Assembly (NCBI RefSeq): GCF_002295065.1
Contig: NZ_NSGG01000006.1
Location: 248,001 to 312,000 of the forward strand
Origin: Mesorhizobium sp. WSM3859
GTDB taxonomy: Bacteria; Pseudomonadota; Alphaproteobacteria; Rhizobiales; Rhizobiaceae
Reading direction: 5' to 3'
Length of the DNA stretch: 64,000 bases
The notes under the pieces are model-generated. The model made no database searches and was not told the origin of the DNA. It saw nothing but the letters and a program-made list of their open reading frames with translations. A program made the translations under genes and the position numbers. Numbering within the stretch: position 1 is the stretch's first letter; each line of letters opens with the position of its first letter. Shown here piece after piece: positions 21,829 to 31,370 of this stretch.

Positions 21829-22010
21829 GCGTGGGCAGTCCATCGGAGGGCTGTCGCCCTCCCGCAAACGATCGGACCCATGCAGCGTCCGGCCGGTCCG
21901 CCGCTGCAGAAGCAGCAGTCATGCCGAAATGGCCGCGGCGCTCAATTGCGCGGTGTCGCTGCCGGCTGACCGTGGGCGGACGAAATATTCCCGCCGGTGG
22001 TTTGCATGCA

Positions 22011-22042
22011 AAAAGCCCCGGCGAAGAACGCCGGGGCTTTCG
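22011..22042. terminator. Terminator at the 3' end of glnII
   Basis: A 12-bp perfect stem AAAGCCCCGGCG/CGCCGGGGCTTT with a five-base loop has A runs on the left and T runs on the right, so it can act in both directions. It lies about 45 bases beyond the glnII stop on the minus strand. Confidence 0.85.
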
Positions 22043-22087
22043 ACAATTGAAGCTCATCCGGCGCAGGCGAGGCCCGCGCCTGGATGA

Positions 22088-23125
22088 TCAGGCGGCGGCG
22101 GAGACCGCGGCGGTCGAAACCTCCGAGATCGTCTTCAGGATCTGCGAAGCGATCTGGTAGGGGTCGCCCTGCGAGTTCGGGCGACGGTCTTCCAGATAGC
22201 CCTTGTAGTCGTTCTTGACGAAGGAGTGCGGCACGCGGATCGAGGCGCCGCGGTCGGCGATGCCGTAGGAGAACTTGTTCCACGGCGCGGTCTCGTGCTT
22301 GCCGGTCAGGCGCTTGTCGTTGTCCGGGCCATAAACGGCGATGTGGTCCATCAGGTTCTTGTCGAACTGCGCCATCAGCGCCTCGAAATAGGCCTTGCCG
22401 CCGACTTCGCGCATATAGGCGGTCGAGAAGTTGGCGTGCATGCCCGAGCCGTTCCAGTCGGTGTCGCCGAGCGGCTTGCAGTGGAACTCGATGTCGATGC
22501 CGTATTTCTCGGTCAGGCGCAGCAGCAGGTAGCGAGCCATCCACATCTGGTCGGCGGCTTTCTTGGAGCCCTTGCCGAAGATCTGGAATTCCCACTGGCC
22601 CTTCGCCACTTCGGCGTTGATGCCTTCATGGTTGATGCCAGCGGCCAGGCAGAGGTCGAGATGCTCCTCGACGATCGTGCGCGCGACATCGCCGACATTC
22701 TTGTAGCCGACACCGGTGTAGTATGGGCCCTGCGGCGCCGGATAGCCGCTCTCGGGGAAGCCCAGCGGACGACCATCCTTATAGAAGAAATACTCCTGCT
22801 CGAAACCGAACCAGGCGCCCTCGTCGTCGAGGATGGTGGCGCGCTTGTTGGAAACATGCGGCGTCACGCCATCGGGCATCATGACTTCGCACATGACCAG
22901 CACGCCGTCGGTGCGGGCCGGATCCGGATAGACGGCGACGGGCTTCAGCACGCAGTCGGAGCTGTGACCTTCGGCCTGGTTGGTCGAGGAGCCATCGAAG
23001 CCCCACAGCGGCAGCTGCTCGAGCGTCGGGAACTCGGCGAACTCCTTGATCTGGGTCTTGCCGCGCAGGCTTGGGGTCGGGACGTATCCGTCGAGCCAGA
23101 TATACTCGAGCTTGTATTTGGTCAT
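22088..23125 (-). CDS. glnII: Glutamine synthetase II (eukaryote-type)
   Basis: This 345-residue octameric GSII resembles plant and animal enzymes and is characteristic of rhizobia. Diagnostic parts are EYIWLDGYVPTPSLRGKT at the N-terminus, LPLWGFDGSST, the EQEYFF metal-site segment and NGSGMHANFST. It lacks the adenylylation loop of GSI, so control is mainly transcriptional. A sigma-54 promoter lies upstream at 23204-23220. It converges on glnBA with terminators for both genes in between. Confidence 0.97.
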   Translation of the reverse strand: MTKYKLEYIWLDGYVPTPSLRGKTQIKEFAEFPTLEQLPLWGFDGSSTNQAEGHSSDCVLKPVAVYPDPARTDGVLVMCEVMMPDGVTPHVSNKRATILDDEGAWFGFEQEYFFYKDGRPLGFPESGYPAPQGPYYTGVGYKNVGDVARTIVEEHLDLCLAAGINHEGINAEVAKGQWEFQIFGKGSKKAADQMWMARYLLLRLTEKYGIDIEFHCKPLGDTDWNGSGMHANFSTAYMREVGGKAYFEALMAQFDKNLMDHIAVYGPDNDKRLTGKHETAPWNKFSYGIADRGASIRVPHSFVKNDYKGYLEDRRPNSQGDPYQIASQILKTISEVSTAAVSAAA

Positions 23126-23203
23126 TCTGGAGCCTCTCGTTGCTTGATCACCGCATGCGGTGTCGACGCATGGCCGGGCTGGCCGGCCTGCCGGTCGTTA
23201 AAA

Positions 23204-23220
23204 TGCAAATCGTATGCCAC
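23204..23220 (-). promoter_or_regulatory. Sigma-54 promoter of glnII
   Basis: Read on the minus strand the site is TGGCATACGATTTGCA. GG and GC are separated by exactly ten bases, and the -12 element TTGCA is perfect. The start of transcription would be near 23193, about 68 bases upstream of the ATG. Sigma-54/NtrC control of glnII is established in rhizobia. Confidence 0.85.
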
Positions 23221-23235
23221 ACCCGCGCGATCGGG

Positions 23236-23252
23236 TGCGGCAAAATGGTCAC
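23236..23252. promoter_or_regulatory. Candidate NtrC-binding site
   Basis: TGCGGCAAAATGGTCAC matches about 12 of 17 positions of the enteric NtrC consensus TGCACCAAAATGGTGCA. It lies between two divergent GG-N10-GC promoters: close to the glnII promoter and about 95 bases upstream of the promoter facing the small gene. The match is by eye only. Confidence 0.35.
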
Positions 23253-23344
23253 GAGATCGTGTTGGTTTTGCTCAGCCGCCTCAGCACTGCGGCGAGATCG
23301 ATCAGATCCGCCATATGCCCAAATAATATGCAAATATTGATCCT

Positions 23345-23362
23345 TTGGTAGGCATATTGCCT
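23345..23362 (+). promoter_or_regulatory. Candidate sigma-54 promoter of the small DUF2735-like gene
   Basis: TTGGTAGGCATATTGCC has GG-N10-GC spacing and a perfect TTGC -12 element, but the -24 element (TGGTAG) is only partly conserved. Transcription would start about 60 bases upstream of the ATG at 23434, which has AAGGAGA ahead of it. Confidence 0.5.
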
Positions 23363-23433
23363 AAATGAATCGCAGAACCTACATTGCGGGAAAGGTGAAT
23401 CGAAAAGCTCGTAAAGAAGAAAGGAGACCGGCA

Positions 23434-23625
23434 ATGGAGATCGTCTCCGCCCGTCCCACGGCGAAAATCCTGATGTTCCCGCTGGCAGGACGCAAGTCTG
23501 CTTTAAATTTAGGCGCCAAGGCGAAATTCGCGGCAGAGCTTGCGACGCTTCACGGCGAGCACGCCGACTTCGACGGCTGGTACCACGAGGCCGCTGTCGA
23601 GGAAGAAAATCAGCGCAAGAGCTGA
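23434..23625 (+). CDS. Small DUF2735-like protein
   Basis: This 63-residue protein starts MEIVSARPTAKILMFPLAGR and contains a DGWYHEAA segment. It resembles the rhizobial DUF2735 family as I remember it, though this was not searched. The function is unknown. The ATG at 23434 has the strong site AAGGAGA seven bases upstream; an earlier in-frame start at 23365 lacks one. The gene is divergent from glnII and shares its control region, and it has its own sigma-54-like promoter, so it is probably induced by nitrogen limitation. Confidence 0.7.
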   Translation: MEIVSARPTAKILMFPLAGRKSALNLGAKAKFAAELATLHGEHADFDGWYHEAAVEEENQRKS

Positions 23626-23651
23626 TCATCGCCTCTTAGGTTTTATGGACG

Positions 23652-23689
23652 AAAAAGCCCGGCGCGAGCAATCGCGCCGGGCTTTCGTT
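23652..23689. terminator. Bidirectional terminator between the small gene and the transporter
   Basis: A 14-bp perfect stem AAAGCCCGGCGCGA/TCGCGCCGGGCTTT with loop GCAA has flanking A and T runs. The two neighbouring genes converge on it. Confidence 0.9.
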
Positions 23690-23709
23690 TGCTGTGGATC
23701 GATCTGTGG

Positions 23710-25596
23710 CTATTTGGCGTGCAGATCGGTGCCGAGCGTATCCCTGACGAAGATCATGCCGATGATCAGCGACATCGCCGCGATGATCACCGGGTACCAG
23801 AGACCGTAGTAGATGTCGCCCTTGTAGGCGCTGAGCGCGAACACTGTCGCCGGCAGCAGACCGCCGAACCAGCCGTTGCCGATATGGTAGGGCAACGACA
23901 TGCCGGTGTAGCGAATGCGGGTCGGGAACATTTCGACCAGGATTGCGGCGATCGGCCCATAGACCATGGTCACGAACAGCACCAGGATGAACAGGATGCC
24001 GATTGTCATCGGCCAGTTGATGGCGGCCGGGTCGGCAGTCATCGCGAAGGCGCCCCCACCCGGGATGGTGTAGACCGTGACTTCCGGCGCGCCGGCTGCC
24101 TCGTCCTTGGTCAGGATCTTGTCGGCGATCGCCTGATCGGTCTTCACCGTCGCCTTCTCGCCGCCGCGAATTGCCGCAGCGTCGAGCTTCAGTTCCGGAT
24201 TGGCCGCGACGAAGGCGTCGAGCTTCTGGTCCGCCACCTTGGCCGCGGCGCGCTTCAGCGGATAGCCGCCATCCTTCAGCGACATATTCACCGCCTTTTG
24301 GAAGGCCGCCTCCTTGGCCTTGGCCTGATCGCCGGCGGCAACGGCGTCATAAGACGGCACCGTCTCGTTGCCGATCTTGACCGTGGCCGCAGTTCCAGGC
24401 GCGGCCGTCGTGACGACGTCATAAGGGACCGAGTTCTTGGTCAGGAATGAGGTCGCGATATCGCAGGACGTCGTGAATTTCGCCGTGCCGACCGGGTTGA
24501 ACTGGAACCTGCAGTCGCCGGGCGCCGCCGTCACCGTCGCGCGGGTGTTCTGCTGGGCGGTGGCCAGGGCCGGATTGGCAGCCCAGGTCAGCGCCTTGAA
24601 CAGCGGGAAGGTGCAGACGATGCCGAGCGCAAGGCCGGCCATGATGATCGGCTTGCGGCCGATCTTGTCGGACAGCCATCCGAACACGACGAAGAAGATA
24701 GAGCCGATCGCAAGCGCGATGGCGATCATGATGTTGACCGACTGCGCGTCGACCTTCAGCACGTTGGTGAGGAAGAACAGGGCGTAGAACTGGCCGTTGT
24801 ACCAGATCACGGCCTGGCCGGCGGTGAGGCCGAGCAGCGCCAGAAGGGCTATCTTGGCGTTCTTCCACTGACCGAAAGCCTCCGTTAGCGGCGCCTTGGA
24901 GCCCTTACCCTCGTCCTTCATGCGCTGGAAGGTCGGCGACTCCGACAGCGACAGCCGAATCCAGACCGAAACGGCGAGCAACAGGAAGGAAACGATGAAG
25001 GGAATGCGCCAGCCCCAGCTTGCATAGGTTTCCTTGCTGAGCGAGGCCTGCACGATCAGGATGACGATGAGCGACAGGAACAGGCCGAGCGTCGCCGTCG
25101 TCTGGATCCATGACGTGTAATAACCGCGGCGATCGTCGGGCGCATGCTCGGCGACATAGGTCGCGGCGCCGCCATATTCGCCGCCAAGCGCCAGGCCCTG
25201 CAGCATGCGCAGTCCGATCAGGATCACCGGAGCGGCGATGCCCCAGCTCGCATAACCGGGCAGCAGGCCGACCAGGAAGGTCGACAGGCCCATGATCGTC
25301 ATGGTGACGAGGAAGGTGTATTTGCGGCCGACGAGGTCACCGATGCGACCGAACACGAGCGCGCCGAATGGGCGCACCAGGAAGCCGGCGGCAAAGGCCA
25401 GCAGCGCGAAGATGTTGCGCGTCGCCTCCGGGATCGCCGGGCTGAAGAAGGTCGAGCCGATGAAGGCGGCCAGCGAGCCGTAAAGGTAGAAATCATACCA
25501 TTCGAAAACGGTGCCGAGCGATGAGGCGAAGATGACTTTCTTCTCCTCCCGCGTCATGCCGCGGCTGGTTCTGCCGGCGGTCGAAGCCATTGCCAT
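23710..25596 (-). CDS. MFS transporter of the metabolite:H+ symporter (MHS) type with large insert
   Basis: This 628-residue inner membrane protein has the MHS signature at its N-terminus (SSLGTVFEWYDFYLYG), then GRIGDLVGRKYT and LQGLALGGEYGGA. Usual members have 430-550 residues. Here about 165 hydrophilic residues are inserted after the helix ending KALTWAAN and before INWPMTIGILFILV, so they form one large loop. The substrate is probably an organic acid or osmolyte, but this is not determined. The start at 25596 has GGGAGGAT upstream. The cupin gene lies upstream on the same strand, 280 bases away. Confidence 0.88.
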   Translation of the reverse strand: MAMASTAGRTSRGMTREEKKVIFASSLGTVFEWYDFYLYGSLAAFIGSTFFSPAIPEATRNIFALLAFAAGFLVRPFGALVFGRIGDLVGRKYTFLVTMTIMGLSTFLVGLLPGYASWGIAAPVILIGLRMLQGLALGGEYGGAATYVAEHAPDDRRGYYTSWIQTTATLGLFLSLIVILIVQASLSKETYASWGWRIPFIVSFLLLAVSVWIRLSLSESPTFQRMKDEGKGSKAPLTEAFGQWKNAKIALLALLGLTAGQAVIWYNGQFYALFFLTNVLKVDAQSVNIMIAIALAIGSIFFVVFGWLSDKIGRKPIIMAGLALGIVCTFPLFKALTWAANPALATAQQNTRATVTAAPGDCRFQFNPVGTAKFTTSCDIATSFLTKNSVPYDVVTTAAPGTAATVKIGNETVPSYDAVAAGDQAKAKEAAFQKAVNMSLKDGGYPLKRAAAKVADQKLDAFVAANPELKLDAAAIRGGEKATVKTDQAIADKILTKDEAAGAPEVTVYTIPGGGAFAMTADPAAINWPMTIGILFILVLFVTMVYGPIAAILVEMFPTRIRYTGMSLPYHIGNGWFGGLLPATVFALSAYKGDIYYGLWYPVIIAAMSLIIGMIFVRDTLGTDLHAK

Positions 25597-25876
25597 TTGA
25601 ATATCCTCCCGTGAGATCCCGTCTGTCCTCGACAGCTGCGCGCCGCACTCCTCCGAACGCGAACTCGAAAACGCAGCCAACGAAGCAAAAAATGACAGAA
25701 AGGGCGGGCGAAAGGCACCGCGACAATGGGATTATGACTTTGGTATTAGGTGCACTGCGAAAGCGGCGCGGTGCAGGGAGCGGTTCATTTCCAGCGCTAG
25801 TCAACCAATCCGCCGCACATCCTCTTCGAAAGGAGCGGTTTTCTCAATATCCGCAGTGAAGGCATACGGCGTAGTC

Positions 25877-26341
25877 CTAACGATCGAGCGCCAACGTCTC
25901 GTCGTTGATTATCCCAAGACGGGCTTCTAGCAGTGCTATCTCGTCGGGCGAGGCGGCACCAGACGCCTCTATCTCCATGAAGAGTTGCTCAAAGGCGCCC
26001 GGCGTTACTATCGCGAACATCTGCCCGGGCACGTCGCCAATATTGCGCCAACTGTGACGGACGTAAGGGGGCAGAACGACGACAGTGCCTGGAGGGGCAT
26101 CGAATTCTTCGTCACCGCACTGGAAACGATAAGTCCCGCAAACCACCCTAAAAACCTCCGTCTCGCGCGTGTGAGTGTGAGGGGCCGGGCCTTTCCCAGG
26201 GAGGGTGAAAGTTTCCCACATTCCAAATGCGCCGTTGGTCTCGGCGGCAGTGGCATGGACGACAACCTTCGCACCATGTGGCGCTTTGGCGAGGCGCTCC
26301 CTGCCCGGCGTGGAGATAACTGCTTTCTGAAAGTCCGACAT
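25877..26341 (-). CDS. Cupin domain protein
   Basis: This protein of 154 residues has one cupin beta barrel. The first metal motif reads PAPHTHTRETEVFRVVCGTYRF and the second is around PPYVRHSWRN, giving a usual His/Glu set. Cupins range from dioxygenases and isomerases to regulators, so no reaction is assigned. The start at 26341 was preferred because a G-rich site precedes it; an in-frame ATG at 26401 would add 20 residues without a ribosome-binding site. It appears to stand alone between ATP12 and the MHS transporter. Confidence 0.75.
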   Translation of the reverse strand: MSDFQKAVISTPGRERLAKAPHGAKVVVHATAAETNGAFGMWETFTLPGKGPAPHTHTRETEVFRVVCGTYRFQCGDEEFDAPPGTVVVLPPYVRHSWRNIGDVPGQMFAIVTPGAFEQLFMEIEASGAASPDEIALLEARLGIINDETLALDR

Positions 26342-26454
26342 GACCGCCCCCACTGGTTGAGTGGAGAACAATAGCATGGGATCGATTGCTGGTTCAGCCA
26401 TGGGTGGCGCAGGAGCATTCCGCACGGAAAACCCCTGCGCCCATTTCCCGGCTT

Positions 26455-27246
26455 CTAGGCTTTCAGTCCCTCGAGCAGGCTGACCGCCGCCATCATGTCG
26501 CGCTTGCGGGCCGAGCGGCGCGCGACAGCCTCGGCGTCCTGGCCCCAATGCTCGATCTGACAGTCCTCGTCGACATGGGCCGCCGCCCAGGCTTCCTCGG
26601 CGTCGAGCTCGCCGAAATCGACGGCCAAAGCCAGCAGCGCCGAGCCGGTCAGCGCCGTCATGACATGGATAGCGGCCAGCCGCATCGGCTCGGCACGCTG
26701 GCCGAGATGCGCGCCGAGGATGGCGATGGCTTCGCGAGGCTGCTCGACATGGATGATGCCTTCGGCAAGGTTGAAGCGCGCGCCAAGGCTGCCGCGTGCC
26801 CAGTCCAGCACCGGATCCCACAGCTTGTTCTGACGATCGATCAGGCCTTGCGGACCGTCGGCGCGGTAACAAAGCAGATCGGACGAGGCGAAGCGCAGCA
26901 CATCTTCCAGCACCGCCTGCGGGTCGGAGGCGACACCGTCGATGGCGGTGTTGACGAGGCGCATGACCGGCATCGTCACGGGGTCGATGACCTCACCCTG
27001 CGCGCTGAATTCGCTAGCCACAAGTGCTGCGGCCTTTTCGGTCGGCAGCACCATCACGGCCTTGCCAGGCGTGCGCACCGGCCTGCCGTCGAGATGGATG
27101 GCAAAACCGTTTTCCACCGGGACAACCGAAACCGCCTTGTAGAAACGCTTCGGCAGCGGCGTCTTCATCTGGATCTGGGCACGGCGCACGGGATCGGGAT
27201 CGGAAAGCAGTTTTCCGGCTTCGAGGTCTTCGAGGATATCGCGCAT
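26455..27246 (-). CDS. ATP12 family chaperone
   Basis: This 263-residue protein matches the ATP12 family, which in mitochondria assists assembly of the F1-ATPase alpha subunit and is found in alphaproteobacteria. Recognisable parts are KRFYKAVSV, FAIHLDGRPVRTPGKA, SSDLLCYRADGPQGLI and the acidic motif near the C-terminus. It starts at 27246, just 10 bases downstream of the permease stop, so it is probably in an operon with that gene and the pseudouridine synthase. A bacterial role in ATP synthase assembly is inferred from the family. Confidence 0.9.
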   Translation of the reverse strand: MRDILEDLEAGKLLSDPDPVRRAQIQMKTPLPKRFYKAVSVVPVENGFAIHLDGRPVRTPGKAVMVLPTEKAAALVASEFSAQGEVIDPVTMPVMRLVNTAIDGVASDPQAVLEDVLRFASSDLLCYRADGPQGLIDRQNKLWDPVLDWARGSLGARFNLAEGIIHVEQPREAIAILGAHLGQRAEPMRLAAIHVMTALTGSALLALAVDFGELDAEEAWAAAHVDEDCQIEHWGQDAEAVARRSARKRDMMAAVSLLEGLKA

Positions 27247-27256
27247 GTCGAACTCC

Positions 27257-28174
27257 CTAAACTGTTGGCTGCCTGCGCGCCGGCCGGTTGACGATGATGA
27301 GGCCGGCGGCGATCAGGGCCAGAGCCAGGAATATCCTGGTCGTCGGCGCTTCACCAAGGACCACCGCGCCGCATAAGACGCCGAACACCGGCGACAGGAA
27401 GGCGAAGCTCGACAGGCCGGACGCGGGGTAGCGCCGAAGCAGCCAGAACCACAATACATAGGTGAAGGCCACGATATAGAAAGACTGGAAGAGCAGCGCC
27501 AGCGTCGGCAAGGTTGCAACCGCGCGAATGGGCGGTCCGGCCAAGGGCATCACCACGACACCGACTATCGCCGCGCCGGCCAGTTGGTAGAGCAGCAATT
27601 TCTCGGCGCTGGTCGCGACCAGTTTCGAGCGCTTGATGACGATGCTGGTCGCTGCCCACAGGACGCCGGAACCCAGGCTGAGCAGATCGCCCAGAAGGGT
27701 CGTATCGGTGCCCGCGACAATGCCGTCGGAGAACACGGCCACCAGGCCGCAGAAGGCCAGGACAAGCCCACCGAGCTTGCGCGCGTTGATGTGCTCGCCG
27801 AGCAGGAAATGACCGCCGATCAGCACCCAGAACGGCATGGTGTTGACCAGCAGCGTGTTGCGGGCGACGGTCGTGTACTCAAGCCCGATATAGAGGCACA
27901 GGAACTCGACGCCGAAAAGCACGCCGACGACAATGCCGGCGCCCAGCGTTCCATCCGCTTCGAACAGCTTGATGCCGCGCAGCCGGCACCAGCCAAGCAC
28001 GCAAGCTCCCCCGATTAGCGACCGTGCGATCGAGACGAAGACGGGGTCGTAGCCTGCGTAGGAGATCTTGGCGGCGACGTAGTTCAGTCCCCACGAGAAG
28101 GTCAGCCCGACCATGATGGCCGCTGCCGCCATGTCGACCGCATCACGGCGATCCAGCGCGGGCGCAGCGGTCAA
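27257..28174 (-). CDS. EamA/DMT family permease
   Basis: This 305-residue inner membrane protein has ten hydrophobic segments in two EamA repeats, as expected for drug/metabolite transporters. The second half contains the typical ATSIVIKR...SSFAFLSPVFGVLCGAVVLGE pattern. The substrate is unknown. It probably starts with TTG at 28174, which has GGAGG seven bases upstream inside the end of the pseudouridine synthase gene; the first in-frame ATG at 28132 has no such site. Only two bases separate that TTG from the upstream stop. Confidence 0.85.
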   Translation of the reverse strand: MTAAPALDRRDAVDMAAAAIMVGLTFSWGLNYVAAKISYAGYDPVFVSIARSLIGGACVLGWCRLRGIKLFEADGTLGAGIVVGVLFGVEFLCLYIGLEYTTVARNTLLVNTMPFWVLIGGHFLLGEHINARKLGGLVLAFCGLVAVFSDGIVAGTDTTLLGDLLSLGSGVLWAATSIVIKRSKLVATSAEKLLLYQLAGAAIVGVVVMPLAGPPIRAVATLPTLALLFQSFYIVAFTYVLWFWLLRRYPASGLSSFAFLSPVFGVLCGAVVLGEAPTTRIFLALALIAAGLIIVNRPARRQPTV

Positions 28175-28176
28175 TC

Positions 28177-29157
28177 TCAGTCCTCCGCGCTCTGCTCGTC
28201 GAAGCCGAGCAGGTTCCAGCTCTGGCGCATATGCGGCGGCATCGGCGCCGTCACATCGATGACGCTCTGGTCCGGATGCGGGATGACGATGCGGCGGGCA
28301 TGGAGATGCAGACGATTCTGGATGCCGCCCGGAAATTCCCAATTGGTATCGGCCTCGAAATATTTCGGATCGCCGATGATCGGGCAGCCGATATGAGCGG
28401 CGTGGACGCGCAGCTGATGCGTGCGGCCGGTATAGGGCTCCATCTCCAGCCAGGACAGCGACTGCGCCGCCTGCTCGACGACGCGGTAATAGGAGACAGC
28501 GTGATCGGCCCCCTTCTCGCCATGCTTGGCGATGCGCACGCGGTCGCCGTCCGGCGTTGCCTCCTTGACCAGCCAGGTCGAGATCTTGTCCTCGCGCTTC
28601 GCCGGCACGCCCTTGACCAGCGCCCAGTAGGTCTTCTTGGTCTCGCGCGCCCGGAACGCTTCCGAGAGCTTCATCGCGGCAAGACGCGTGCGGGCAACCA
28701 CCAGCACGCCGGACGTGTCGCGGTCGAGGCGGTGGACAAGCCGCGGCTTCTCGCCCTTCTGGTTGCGCCAGGCTTCCAGCATGTCGTCAACATTGCGGGT
28801 GACGCCCGAACCGCCCTGCACCGCCAGGCCGGCCGGCTTGTTGAAGACGAAGACCTTCGGGTCCTCGTGCAGAAGCATCTTGGCCAGCACGTCGGCATCG
28901 CCCTGATTGCGGATCGAATGGCCGGTAAGCGGCGCGTCGCCTTTCTTGTCGATGTCGAGCGGCGGGATGCGCACCGTCTGGCCAGGCTCGACGCGTGTAT
29001 CGGCCTTTGCCCTGCCGCCGTCTATGCGGATCTGGCCCGAGCGCAACAGCTTCTGCAGGTGACCAAAGCCGAGGCCCGGATAATGGACCTTGAACCAGCG
29101 GTCGAGCCGCATGCCCGCCTCGCCGGCTTCCACCGTGATCTGTTCAACACCTGCCAT
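28177..29157 (-). CDS. rluC: RluC/RluD family 23S rRNA pseudouridine synthase
   Basis: This 326-residue protein has an N-terminal S4 RNA-binding domain (residues 15-75, with GMRLDRWFKVHYPGL) and a catalytic domain whose motif RLVHRLDRDTSGVLV contains the essential Asp. The YTGRTHQLRVHAAHIGCPIIGD segment is also diagnostic. It converts specific uridines of large-subunit rRNA to pseudouridine. RluC is favoured over RluD by length and the extended segment after the S4 domain, but this is not certain. It is first in an apparent operon with the EamA permease and ATP12. Confidence 0.88.
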   Translation of the reverse strand: MAGVEQITVEAGEAGMRLDRWFKVHYPGLGFGHLQKLLRSGQIRIDGGRAKADTRVEPGQTVRIPPLDIDKKGDAPLTGHSIRNQGDADVLAKMLLHEDPKVFVFNKPAGLAVQGGSGVTRNVDDMLEAWRNQKGEKPRLVHRLDRDTSGVLVVARTRLAAMKLSEAFRARETKKTYWALVKGVPAKREDKISTWLVKEATPDGDRVRIAKHGEKGADHAVSYYRVVEQAAQSLSWLEMEPYTGRTHQLRVHAAHIGCPIIGDPKYFEADTNWEFPGGIQNRLHLHARRIVIPHPDQSVIDVTAPMPPHMRQSWNLLGFDEQSAED

Positions 29158-29278
29158 GACTTCGCTTTTCCGTTTGAAAGCGGCGCCATAGCACTAAGGC
29201 GAACAGGTTGCGAGCCAAAGACCCAACAAAGCGCGACGATTACCCCAATCGCGGCTGATGGCGGGCTGGTCTGTTCGC

Positions 29279-29644
29279 TCAGTCGGTGGAAGATGGCGGC
29301 GACACCGCGCAAACCGTCGAACGTGTCAGGAAGCGCTTCTCGCGGCCATTGTCGAGCGAGAACATGCCACCCCTGCCCGGCACGACATCGATGATGAGAT
29401 CGGTGTGCTTCCAAACTTCATATTGCGAGGCGCTGATATAGACCGGCGTGCCGCCGATCTCGCCCAGCTTGACGTCGCTGTCGCCGACGATGAAATCGCC
29501 GCGCGGGTAGCACATCGGCAAAGAACCGTCGCAACAGCCGCCGGATTGGTGGAACAGAACCGGGCCGTGGTCGGCTATGATCTCGGCTAGAAGCACCTCG
29601 GCCTCCGGCGTGGCCGAGACTTTGTCCAAGGATATCTTGTCCAT
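29279..29644 (-). CDS. DUF779 protein of an aldehyde dehydrogenase operon
   Basis: This 121-residue protein belongs to DUF779, which commonly accompanies aldehyde dehydrogenase genes. It has a conserved FHQSGGCCDGSLPMCY segment near residue 35, with cysteines that could bind metal. The precise job is unknown. The ATG at 29644 has AAGGAGGA upstream. It is the second gene after the aldehyde dehydrogenase on the same strand, 66 bases away, with a hairpin in the spacer. Confidence 0.85.
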   Translation of the reverse strand: MDKISLDKVSATPEAEVLLAEIIADHGPVLFHQSGGCCDGSLPMCYPRGDFIVGDSDVKLGEIGGTPVYISASQYEVWKHTDLIIDVVPGRGGMFSLDNGREKRFLTRSTVCAVSPPSSTD

Positions 29645-29663
29645 CAGTTCCTCCTTCAAGAGC

Positions 29664-29690
29664 GGGAGGGCACGAAAGGCGCGCCCTCCC
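29664..29690 (-). promoter_or_regulatory. Hairpin between aldehyde dehydrogenase and DUF779 genes
   Basis: GGGAGGGC and GCCCTCCC form a perfect 8-bp stem around an 11-base loop. There is no T run, so it is more likely an mRNA processing or partial-stop element that lowers downstream expression than a full terminator. Confidence 0.45.
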
Positions 29691-29710
29691 CTCCCTACGG
29701 CCCGGGAGGA

Positions 29711-31228
<1,518 letters not shown>

Positions 31229-31336
31229 TGTCTGCCTCCCAGCAAAACGGCGTCACGGAATGTGGCGCGTCGCTGGAGACACTTGCGGATGCTCTTTAGC
31301 GTGTCATCCCCAGGAGAACGGATCGTAGCTGCCGAG

Positions 31337-31354
31337 TGTCGCAGAACTGCGACA
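31337..31354. promoter_or_regulatory. Perfect palindrome upstream of the aldehyde dehydrogenase
   Basis: TGTCGCAG and CTGCGACA flank AA in a perfect 18-bp dyad. It lies 17 bases beyond the stop of the GAF-Fis regulator gene and 109 bases upstream of the aldehyde dehydrogenase ATG. It is a likely activator site for that regulator. No GG-N10-GC promoter was found between it and the gene. Confidence 0.6.
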
Positions 31355-31370
31355 GGTCAGGTTGCGTAAA

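Noticed and set aside
31229-31336. Sigma-54 promoter for the aldehyde dehydrogenase
   Set aside because: The best match has GG and GC nine bases apart rather than ten, and the -24 and -12 elements are poor.
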